Assembly (NCBI GenBank): GCA_964398805.1
Contig: CAYNNI010000054.1
Location: 1-25,078, forward strand
Source of the DNA: CAISDH01 sp964398805
GTDB lineage: Archaea; Micrarchaeota; Micrarchaeia; Micrarchaeales; Micrarchaeaceae
DNA: 25,078 bases
Direction: 5' to 3'
Part shown: piece by piece, positions 7,809-14,340 of the stretch
Layout: every line of letters starts with the position of its first letter
How positions within the stretch are numbered: the stretch's first letter is position 1
Position numbers and translations under genes: made by a program
Notes under the pieces: generated by a model
Told to the model about the DNA's origin: nothing
The model's database searches: none
The model's input: the letters and a program-made list of their open reading frames with translations, nothing else

Positions 7809-7865
7809 GCGCTCGTTATAAAGTGAGCGTCAAGATTAAGAATCATAGTGGGCATAGTTAGTCAG

Positions 7866-7939
7866 AGCCCCGTCATCTAGCTGGCCAAGGATAGCGGGCT
7901 TTGGACCCGCGTACATCGGTTCGAATCCGATCGGGGCTA
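7866..7939 (+). tRNA. tRNA-Gln (anticodon UUG)
   Basis: A full cloverleaf of 74 nt is visible. The acceptor AGCCCCG (7866-7872) pairs with CGGGGCT (7932-7938), with discriminator A. The D arm is ATCT/GGAT around AGCTGGCCAA. The anticodon stem GCGGG/CCCGC encloses CTTTGGA, giving anticodon TTG. The T arm is ATCGG TTCGAAT CCGAT. There is no intron and no encoded CCA. The EamA gene begins 18 nt later and is probably read from the same region. Confidence 0.95.
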
Positions 7940-7957
7940 TGTCAGTTACGTGGAAAT

Positions 7958-8818
7958 ATGATGTCCTGGTATTACCTTGCGCTCGCATCGTCAGCGATGC
8001 TTGGCATTGCCACGCTATTGGAGAAGCGCACCCTCAAGGCGGAGTACGCGATGGCGTACAGCACAAGCGTCTCGATAGTCATGGCGATAATCTCCTTAGC
8101 GTTCATACCGCTAATACCCCGCGCGAACCTCGGCATAAGCGCAGTGTCCATGCTCCTGATATACGCGCTGAGCCTCATATCCGCCACGATATACTGGCTG
8201 CTTGCCAGGGTGTACCGGCACGGAAGCGTCTCGGTGGCGTCCCCGGTATACAACGCGCTGCCCAACTTCTTCGTAGTGTTCTTCGCATTCTTGTTCCTGA
8301 ACGAGACGCTGTCTGTCTCTCAGTACATGTTCATAGGAATCCTGATGGCGGCCACATACATGATAATGTTCACCGGAAAGCCTCAGTTCAAGAGCAGAAA
8401 GTACGTTTACTGGCTGATTTTCGCGTCGCTTATAGCTGCGGTCCAGGCTACCGCGATGAAGTACCTCCTCTCTGGGATGAGCCCGTATACCTACCTGATC
8501 CTGCTGGAGGTGTTCGTCGCGCTGAACATGGTCGTGGCGATGCAGGTAAAGTACGGGGGCGTAAGGGAGGTGATACGCAACACGTTGACATACAAGAGGG
8601 AGGTCGCCGCAATCGCCCTTTTCACCACAGCATATAGGGTGCTCTACTACCTCTCCGCTTCGATGGCGTCCATCGCGGTTGTTTGGCCGATTAGCAACGT
8701 CCTTAACGTTATAATGCTTGTCTTCCTGGGCGGTCTGATATTCAAGGAAGGCTTCATAAAAAGGAAGCTTGTTATCGCGGCCGTGATGCTCATAGCCGCA
8801 TACTTCATAGTGGCGTAG
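7958..8818 (+). CDS. EamA/DMT-family membrane transporter
   Basis: The protein has 286 residues from the ATG at 7958; a second ATG follows at 7961. The chain is almost entirely hydrophobic, with about ten transmembrane segments in two halves. The first begins WYYLALASSAMLGIATLLEKRTL; the second starts around RKYVYWLIFASLIAAVQATAMKYL. Each half carries the EamA features: a substrate-cavity helix and ASPVYNALPNFFVVFFAFLFLNE in half one, and AVVWPISNVLNVIMLVFLGGLIFKE in half two. Family members export or exchange small metabolites; the substrate cannot be told. A longer frame extends back into the tRNA-Gln gene and is rejected as a start. The stop lies 4 bp from the convergent iscU/sufU gene. 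Confidence 0.85.
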   Translation: MMSWYYLALASSAMLGIATLLEKRTLKAEYAMAYSTSVSIVMAIISLAFIPLIPRANLGISAVSMLLIYALSLISATIYWLLARVYRHGSVSVASPVYNALPNFFVVFFAFLFLNETLSVSQYMFIGILMAATYMIMFTGKPQFKSRKYVYWLIFASLIAAVQATAMKYLLSGMSPYTYLILLEVFVALNMVVAMQVKYGGVREVIRNTLTYKREVAAIALFTTAYRVLYYLSASMASIAVVWPISNVLNVIMLVFLGGLIFKEGFIKRKLVIAAVMLIAAYFIVA

Positions 8819-8822
8819 CTCG

Positions 8823-9227
8823 CTAAAGCTCCTTTGTGGCCCTGTCTACCTCCTTATGCTCGTATATGAACGCTGCTTCTTTCAGGGCCCTCAGGGAAAG
8901 CGTTGCGCACTTTAGCCTTACGGGCCCGGGGTCTATTCCCACGATTCCCTTTACCGTGCCCACACCCATCCCTTCTATGTCCTTCAGGCTCTTCCCTTTC
9001 ACGAAATCGGTGAGCATGCTCGCGCTCGCGATGTTTATCGCGCATCCTGTGCCCGAGAACTTCGCATCAGTGACCAGCCCGTCCTTCAGCTTCAGGTACA
9101 ACGTCATATCGTCTCCGCACGAAACATTGTTTTCGTGAAAGCTCGCGTCAGCGTCCTTCATAATGCCAAAGTTGTGCGGATGCTCGTAATGCGAGACAAT
9201 TTCCTCGGCATAAAGGTCTAGGGGCAC
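8823..9227 (-). CDS. sufU: IscU/SufU-type Fe-S scaffold or sulfur-transfer protein
   Basis: The 134-residue protein is the last gene of the suf operon; its GTG start lies 1 bp after the sufS stop. It has the three conserved cysteines and an aspartate: NVSCGDD (C37, D39), GTGCAINIASASML (C62) and RLKCATLSLRAL (C107). The C-terminal motif R-x-K-C-A-T-L is that of SufU, not the H-C of IscU. However, the spacing from C62 to C107 is short, as in IscU, and lacks the insertion typical of Firmicute SufU. It would take sulfur from the adjacent SufS cysteine and either relay it or assemble a cluster for SufBCD. Which of these it does cannot be settled from sequence. Confidence 0.92.
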   Translation of the reverse strand: MPLDLYAEEIVSHYEHPHNFGIMKDADASFHENNVSCGDDMTLYLKLKDGLVTDAKFSGTGCAINIASASMLTDFVKGKSLKDIEGMGVGTVKGIVGIDPGPVRLKCATLSLRALKEAAFIYEHKEVDRATKEL

Positions 9228-9228
9228 G

Positions 9229-10491
9229 TTACTGCACCTTGAAGGTCTTCTTGACTGCCTCTATCGCGTTCGCCGCCTTGTCGATTTCCGATTCGAGGTT
9301 ATACAGGTAGAAGCTCATCCTGGACACCGCACTCTCCCCAAGGACCTGCGTCACCAAGGGCATCGCGCAGTGATGCCCTGCCCTTATAGCTATCCCCTCG
9401 CTGTCAAATATCTGCGATACATCGTGCGGATGCACGTTGTCCACGGCGAACGATATTACGCCTCCCCTGCTTTCCATTTCGCCTTTTCCGGGCCCGAAGA
9501 CCCTGACGTGCTTGATGCCGTCCAGCCTTTCAAGGGCGCATGACGTGATGCTCTTCTCGTGCTCCCTTATGCGCTCCATCCCAACAGCGTTCAGGTAATC
9601 TATTGCGGCCCCAAATCCTATCCCGCCTGCAATGTGCGAAGTGCCGGCCTCGAACTTCCAGGGCAGGTCGTTCCACGCAACGTCCTGGAACGTAACGCTC
9701 CTTATCATATCCCCTCCTCCAAGCACGGGCTCCATGCCCTCGAGCAGCTCCCGCCTGCCATAGAGCGCGCCTATTCCTGTGGGACCCAGCATCTTGTGTG
9801 CGGACAGCGCAAAAAAGTCGCAGCCGATATCCTGCACATCCACCTTCATGTGCGGAGCAGACTGCGCCCCGTCGACAAGGACCACCGCTCCGCGCTCGTG
9901 CGCCTTTCTTGCTATGCTCTTGACATCATTCACGGTCCCGAGGACATTCGAGACCTGCGCGGCCGCGACTATCTTGGGGTTCTTTTCCAGTTGCTCGTCC
10001 AGGCTTCTCCCATCCAGCCTGGTCTTGTCCGGATCCAGCTCCACAAAATCGAGGATTGCTCCTTTCCTCCTCGCGAGCATCATCCACGGCACCATGTTGC
10101 TGTGATGCTCCATTTGCGTGATGAGTATGTGGTCCCCGCGCTTCACATTCTTGTTGCCCCAGCTCAGCGCGACGAGGTTTATGGCCTCGGTGGCGTTCCG
10201 CGTGTAGATTATTTCCTGCATCTCCCTTGCGTTTATCAGCCTTGCCAGCTTTTCTTTGGACTCTATATATTCCGCTGTAGCCTTTACCGCGATTGCGTAT
10301 ATCCCGCGGTGTATGTTGGCGTTGTAAGTCTTGTAGTAATCGGAAATGGCGTCAATGACCTGCGTAGGCTTCTGCGACGTCGCGGCGCTGTCCAGGTATA
10401 TGAGAGGCTTCCCATTCATGGCTGTGTGCAGTATCGGAAAGTCCTGCCTTATGCGCTCCACATCGAGCCCTGCCGCGCTTTTCCTTCTCAT
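9229..10491 (-). CDS. sufS: Cysteine desulfurase SufS (class II)
   Basis: This PLP enzyme, 420 residues, converts cysteine to alanine and delivers persulfide sulfur for Fe-S clusters. Motifs: YLDSAATSQKP and NIHRGIYAIAVKAT at the N-terminus, YTRNATEAINLVA, EHHSNMVPW with the histidine that stacks on PLP, VDGAQSAPHM, and SAHKMLGPTGIGALYG with PLP lysine K233. RAGHHCAMPL holds the sulfur-carrying C375 on the short loop typical of SufS. The ATG overlaps the sufC stop by 4 bp (ATGA), and the gene is followed after 1 bp by the U-type protein. The N-terminus carries a few extra basic residues (MRRKSAAGLDVE), not unusual for the family. Confidence 0.96.
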   Translation of the reverse strand: MRRKSAAGLDVERIRQDFPILHTAMNGKPLIYLDSAATSQKPTQVIDAISDYYKTYNANIHRGIYAIAVKATAEYIESKEKLARLINAREMQEIIYTRNATEAINLVALSWGNKNVKRGDHILITQMEHHSNMVPWMMLARRKGAILDFVELDPDKTRLDGRSLDEQLEKNPKIVAAAQVSNVLGTVNDVKSIARKAHERGAVVLVDGAQSAPHMKVDVQDIGCDFFALSAHKMLGPTGIGALYGRRELLEGMEPVLGGGDMIRSVTFQDVAWNDLPWKFEAGTSHIAGGIGFGAAIDYLNAVGMERIREHEKSITSCALERLDGIKHVRVFGPGKGEMESRGGVISFAVDNVHPHDVSQIFDSEGIAIRAGHHCAMPLVTQVLGESAVSRMSFYLYNLESEIDKAANAIEAVKKTFKVQ

Positions 10492-11234
10492 TTCGATTCG
10501 CCCTTCAAGTATGGCTCGTATCCCTCCTTCTCGAGCCTTTCGGCGAGGCTTCTGTCTCCAGATGCAACTATCCTGCCCCCTACCATCACATGGACATAGT
10601 CCGGGGCTATGTAGCGAAGTATCCTGTTATAGTGGGTTATCACCAACAAGCCTGTCCCGTTCTCCTTTGCGACCTCGTTTATCTTGGCTGACACTGTCTT
10701 GACGGCGTCGATGTCAAGGCCAGAATCCGGCTCGTCGAGAATGGCTATCTTGGGCTTCAGGACCGCCATCTGAAGCATCTCCGCCTTCTTCATCTCCCCG
10801 CCGGAGAAGCCCTGGTTAAGATGGCGCCCCACGAAGTCCTCCCCCATCTCGAGCGAGGACATGTTGACTTTTAGCTCCTGCATGAACTCCTTCATGCTCG
10901 GCGCACTGCTGCCTACTGCCTGCCTTGCATTGTACAAGAAGCTTATGAATCCCACGCCCTCCACACCCACCGGGTTCTGGAACTGCAAGAAAAGGCCCAG
11001 CTTCGCCCTCCTGTCCGCGCTAAGCCCGAGAATGCTCTTTCCATCAAGCAGGATGTCCCCCCCGGTCACCTTCACCTTCGGGTGCCCCATCACCGCTCTT
11101 GCCAGGGTGCTCTTTCCGGAGCCGTTCGGGCCCATTATCACGTGCGTTTCGCCGGCGCCTACCATGAGGCTTATCCCGTTTACGATCTTCTTTCCGTCCA
11201 CTTCGACGTGCAGGTCCCGTATCTCGAGTTTCAT
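10488..11234 (-). CDS. sufC: SufC, ATPase of the SufBCD complex
   Basis: This 248-residue ABC-type ATPase has Walker A GPNGSGKST, a Q-loop in FLQFQNPVGVEGV, the ABC signature FSGGEMKKAEMLQM, Walker B AILDEPDSGLDIDA and the H-loop in LLVITHYNRIL. The sequence around the Q-loop (QNPVGVEG) and the DEPDSGLD form distinguish SufC from transporter ATPases. It binds SufB and SufD and drives cluster assembly by ATP hydrolysis; it is soluble, and no membrane partner is encoded. The ATG lies 4 bp after the stop of the HTH gene and its own stop overlaps sufS, so translation is likely coupled through the operon. Confidence 0.97.
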   Translation of the reverse strand: MKLEIRDLHVEVDGKKIVNGISLMVGAGETHVIMGPNGSGKSTLARAVMGHPKVKVTGGDILLDGKSILGLSADRRAKLGLFLQFQNPVGVEGVGFISFLYNARQAVGSSAPSMKEFMQELKVNMSSLEMGEDFVGRHLNQGFSGGEMKKAEMLQMAVLKPKIAILDEPDSGLDIDAVKTVSAKINEVAKENGTGLLVITHYNRILRYIAPDYVHVMVGGRIVASGDRSLAERLEKEGYEPYLKGESK

Positions 11235-11238
11235 GCAA

Positions 11239-11556
11239 TCATTTCGTCATGAGTGCGCAACTGAACTTAGCATTCTCCTGGCATACCTTGCACAGTATGC
11301 GCTGGCCCCCTTTTATATCGTTTCTGCTGACCCTTTCCACGAACGCTTTGATATCCTCCTTGCCTATCTTTATGTCCGAATGGCGCCTCTTCCTGCCATT
11401 TATGTATTTGCTTATCGCAGCCTGAGTGACCCCCAGAAGGACCGCTGCCTTCTGCTGCGTTATTCCGAACTCCTTCGTCATCACGTTTGCCGCGCTCGAC
11501 TTGAATGCCGGCATGAATTTCTTGGTGACCTTGTCGTAATTGTCAAAGACGCCCAC
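11239..11556 (-). CDS. HTH (XRE/COG2522-like) regulator with C-terminal cysteine motif, inside the suf operon
   Basis: The protein has 105 residues. A helix-turn-helix of the XRE kind is clear at about residues 28-52 (EFGITQQKAAVLLGVTQAAI, then SKYINGRKRR). The C-terminus has C89-x2-C92-x7-C100 (ILCKVCQENAKFSC). This layout resembles the small archaeal COG2522 regulators, which end in a cysteine motif. Three closely set cysteines in a protein encoded between sufD and sufC suggest that it senses Fe-S cluster status, oxygen or metal and represses its own operon, in the manner of but not homologous to IscR or SufR. That role is inference. The start is GTG (11556-11554), 4 bp from the sufD stop; ATG at residue 15 is an alternative that keeps the HTH. 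A fitting palindrome lies upstream of sufB. Confidence 0.85.
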   Translation of the reverse strand: MGVFDNYDKVTKKFMPAFKSSAANVMTKEFGITQQKAAVLLGVTQAAISKYINGRKRRHSDIKIGKEDIKAFVERVSRNDIKGGQRILCKVCQENAKFSCALMTK

Positions 11557-11560
11557 ATGC

Positions 11561-12745
11561 TCACCCGCGCGCTGCCCTCATCCGCTCCGCAATCATCATA
11601 TTGGCTATCTGCTTTGCCGCATCGTCCTCTATCCGCTCCACCCCATCCGCGAGGAATCCCGCGACCATCAGCTTTCTCGCGTGAGGCTCGGCCAAGCCCC
11701 TAGACATCAGGTAGAACAGCTCGTCAGCGTCTACCGGGGCTGTTGCCGAAGAGTGCGTTGCCACGGCGTCGCGCTCGTCCACCGACATCTCGGGAAGCGC
11801 GTCCGCATAGGCCTCGCCATCTAGGAGCATGCACCTCTCGCGTATCTGAGACCTGGCTCTCTCTGCCCCCCTTGCGACCCGTGAGAAGCCCTTCAGCATG
11901 CACAGCGAAGCGCCCGAGAGCGCAGCCTTTGACCTGAGTTCGGCTTCGGTTTCCGGGGCGGAATTCGAGACGCGCGTATCTATGTCGAATTTCTGCGCAG
12001 AGGACCCGATTACCATTTCATTGATCTCTATCAAGCTTTTCCGCGATGCCGCCTCGACGCTGTTTCTGACCCTGGTGTATGCGCCACCCGCATAGACAGA
12101 GTTGAATCTGAGGCGCGAGCCCTCCCCCAAGACATCCTTTAAGAAGCACAGGACCGTCGCATCCGCGCTCTCGTCGTGCAGGGCGTTTATTTCAGCGTAA
12201 GTGCCTTCACCCATCCTTACCTCGTGCATGGCGCCCGTGACGCCTTCCGGAGGCCCGGATTCGTAGTATTCCGTAAGGTCCAGCCTGGCGCCGTTCCTTA
12301 GGCTGACAATTATCTGTGTGCTCGGCGCGGAGCCTTCCGCTATTAGCCTCAGCTTCACCTGCGCCTTGACCCCATAAGGCACGTCTATGAAGATTACGCT
12401 CTTCGAATGCGCGTTTACGAACGCTGCATATTTGTCCTCTGAGCTCTTGTGCATGACGCTGCTGAAATGGCTCTCGTCCAGCTCAGCGCTGTCCTTTATG
12501 GTTATGAAGCTGCCGTCGTTTATCACGTAATCCTGCCCGCTTATGACGGCATCGAAATCTATCTTGCTCCCCCCCACCTCTTTCCTGGACAGGAAGGCGA
12601 TATTAGCCCTCGCGCCTTTGCGGCGGAGTCTTTCTCCAAGCTCAAAAGGTATCTCGATGTGATGCCGCTTGTACAGCTCGTTGGTTTCCTGCGGGAGCTC
12701 GCCGTAGTTCTTCAGCGCGTCTTCTACGAACTCCTTATAGTTCAT
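11561..12745 (-). CDS. sufD: SufD, SufBCD complex subunit
   Basis: The 394-residue protein belongs to the SufB/SufD family. The central part is the right-handed beta-helix rich in alternating hydrophobic residues. The C-terminal helical domain shows the shared signature ALPEMSVDERDAVATHSSAT followed by DADELFYLMSRGL and a family-typical ending. It is shorter than SufB and lacks SufB's N-terminal domain and the SufB cysteine segment, so SufD is the better assignment. Histidine 334 in VATHSSAT sits where the SufD/SufB interface histidine is expected, though I align this by eye only. The ATG is 4 bp after the sufB stop, and the order B-D then C resembles other archaeal suf clusters with rearranged order. 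Confidence 0.92.
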   Translation of the reverse strand: MNYKEFVEDALKNYGELPQETNELYKRHHIEIPFELGERLRRKGARANIAFLSRKEVGGSKIDFDAVISGQDYVINDGSFITIKDSAELDESHFSSVMHKSSEDKYAAFVNAHSKSVIFIDVPYGVKAQVKLRLIAEGSAPSTQIIVSLRNGARLDLTEYYESGPPEGVTGAMHEVRMGEGTYAEINALHDESADATVLCFLKDVLGEGSRLRFNSVYAGGAYTRVRNSVEAASRKSLIEINEMVIGSSAQKFDIDTRVSNSAPETEAELRSKAALSGASLCMLKGFSRVARGAERARSQIRERCMLLDGEAYADALPEMSVDERDAVATHSSATAPVDADELFYLMSRGLAEPHARKLMVAGFLADGVERIEDDAAKQIANMMIAERMRAARG

Positions 12746-12749
12746 CCAA

Positions 12750-14177
12750 TCACATTCCTCCCTTCGACTTCGGGGATATGTCCAGTTTTATAAGCCTCCG
12801 TAGTTCCAGCAAGTACTCCAGCGGCAGCGCCTTCGCCAGCGGCTCGATGAAGCCCATGACCGCAGTTGTTGTCGCGTCTTCCTCGCTCAACCCGCGCGAC
12901 ATCAGGTAGAAAAGCAGCTCTTCTCCAAGCCTGCCTGTGCTTGCCTCGTGTGCTATCGCCGCGTCGCTGCGTTGCACCTCCATGTACGGGAAGGTGTTGG
13001 TCCTCGAGTCTGCATCCAGCAGCAGCGCCTCGCACCGCGACGTGGCTTTCACATCCGAGGCCCTCTTGTCCACATGGATCAGCCCTCTGAAGGTGGTCAC
13101 GCCGTTTCCGGAAGATACGCTCTTCGAAACTATCTGCGACGTGGTGCCTGGCGCAAGATGGTATATCTTCCCTCCGGAGTCCTGCTCCTGCCCTTCACCT
13201 GCAATCGCAACCGAAAGCACCGAGCCCTTAGCGCCCGGCTCCCGCAAGTACACGCTCGGATACTTCTCATTAACCTTGCTGCCTATGTTGCAGTCGATCC
13301 ATTCGACGCTTGCGTCCCCATACGCGAACGCGCGCTGCGTAACAAGGTTGTACACATTCTTCGACCAGTTCTGCACCGTTATATACCTCACGTGTGCCTT
13401 CTTCATCGCAATTATCTCCACTACTGCGGCATGCAGCGACGCGCTAAGATATATCGGGGCAGTGCAACCCTCTACGTAAGTTACTTCTGCGCCTTCTTCA
13501 GCTATGATGAGCGTCCTTTCGAACTGGCCCGCCTTCTCTGCGTTTATCCTGAAATATGCCTGAAGCGGCATCCTGACCTTGACTCCCCCCGGCACAAACA
13601 CGAACGAGCCGCCGGACCACACCGCAGTGTTGAGCGCCGCGAACTTGTTATCCGTAGGCGGCACGAGCGTGCCGAAATATTTCTGGACCAGATCCGGGCA
13701 TCTGTGCACAGCGTCGTCCATGCTCATGAATACAACCCCCTGGCTTTCGAGCTCCTTCCTGACATGCGAATACACGACCTCTGAGTCGTATTGCGCCTCT
13801 GACCCGGCAAAGAACTTCCTTTCCGACTCGGGTATTCCCAGCTTGTCGAAGGTCCTCTTTATCTCTTCAGGCACTGCGCTCCAGGCATCCTCCTTCTTCT
13901 CAGTTGGCCTAAGATAGTAATAGATGTCGTCGTAGTCGATTCCGCTCAGGTCGCAGCCCCAGCGCGGAACAGGCTTGCTTAGGAACTGGTCATAGCCGGC
14001 CATGCGCTTCTCCAGCATCCATTCCGGCTCGCCTTTAATCTTGGATATCTCCCGCACTACCCTCTCGGACAGCCCCTTCTTCAGCCTGCGCGTGTACCTT
14101 ATGCGGTCGTGGAATCCGTATTTCTCGCGGTACTCCTGCTCCTGCATTGCAGGCCTTTTATCTTCAGAATCCGGCAT
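12750..14177 (-). CDS. sufB: SufB, scaffold subunit of the SufBCD complex
   Basis: The 475-residue protein is the first gene of the operon and the scaffold on which clusters are thought to form. Characteristic stretches are EKYGFHDRIRYTRRLKKGLS, VREISKIKGEPEWMLEKRM, PRWGCDLSGIDYDDIYYYLRP, FFAGSEAQYDSEVVY, FVFVPGGVKV and YVEGCTAPIY. The C-terminal domain follows with SRCEALLLDADSRTNTFPYM, IAHEASTGRLGEELLFYLMS and a final IKLDI. C382 in RCEALLLD is a candidate for the essential C-terminal cysteine known from E. coli SufB. The start is ATG 14177-14175, 12 bp downstream of a perfect palindrome that overlaps the TATA region. The transcript is probably leaderless. Confidence 0.96.
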   Translation of the reverse strand: MPDSEDKRPAMQEQEYREKYGFHDRIRYTRRLKKGLSERVVREISKIKGEPEWMLEKRMAGYDQFLSKPVPRWGCDLSGIDYDDIYYYLRPTEKKEDAWSAVPEEIKRTFDKLGIPESERKFFAGSEAQYDSEVVYSHVRKELESQGVVFMSMDDAVHRCPDLVQKYFGTLVPPTDNKFAALNTAVWSGGSFVFVPGGVKVRMPLQAYFRINAEKAGQFERTLIIAEEGAEVTYVEGCTAPIYLSASLHAAVVEIIAMKKAHVRYITVQNWSKNVYNLVTQRAFAYGDASVEWIDCNIGSKVNEKYPSVYLREPGAKGSVLSVAIAGEGQEQDSGGKIYHLAPGTTSQIVSKSVSSGNGVTTFRGLIHVDKRASDVKATSRCEALLLDADSRTNTFPYMEVQRSDAAIAHEASTGRLGEELLFYLMSRGLSEEDATTTAVMGFIEPLAKALPLEYLLELRRLIKLDISPKSKGGM

Positions 14178-14188
14178 ATTTAGGCACT

Positions 14189-14207
14189 CTTATAACCGAG
14201 TTATAAG
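14189..14207 (-). promoter_or_regulatory. suf operon TATA box overlapped by a perfect 8+3+8 palindrome (candidate operator)
   Basis: CTTATAAC and GTTATAAG form a perfect inverted repeat with a 3-bp spacer centred on 14198. Relative to the sufB ATG (14177), the distal half (14200-14207) lies about 23-30 bp upstream, where an archaeal TATA box belongs for a leaderless mRNA. The proximal half covers -12 to -19. A dimeric HTH protein bound here would block TBP/TFB or polymerase. The HTH protein encoded within the operon is the obvious candidate, though this is inference. Confidence 0.65.
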
Positions 14208-14340
14208 CTTAGAATGCGGTCTCGGGTATTTAAGCATTGCCCACGTGCGTCGCACCTGGAGTACGCTCCTACATTTCCCGGCCAGTATGTGTTTTAAAAT
14301 CTTCCAGCGAATAGGTAAGGCACTTGTTTTGCGTGGTATC

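Noticed and set aside
7901..7957. Upstream open extension of the EamA frame
   Set aside because: It lies inside the tRNA-Gln gene; the two ATGs at 7958 and 7961 start directly before the first membrane helix.
9559..10599. 346-codon plus-strand frame opposite sufS
   Set aside because: The translated sequence shows no domain and lies wholly antisense to well-supported sufS and sufC; long shadows are common in GC-rich DNA.
12948..13784. 278-codon plus-strand frame opposite sufB
   Set aside because: Antisense to a clear sufB, with no recognisable motif.
14002..14340. Upstream open extension of the aldehyde dehydrogenase frame
   Set aside because: It runs through sufB's 5' end and the suf promoter; ATG 14341 gives the normal family N-terminus.
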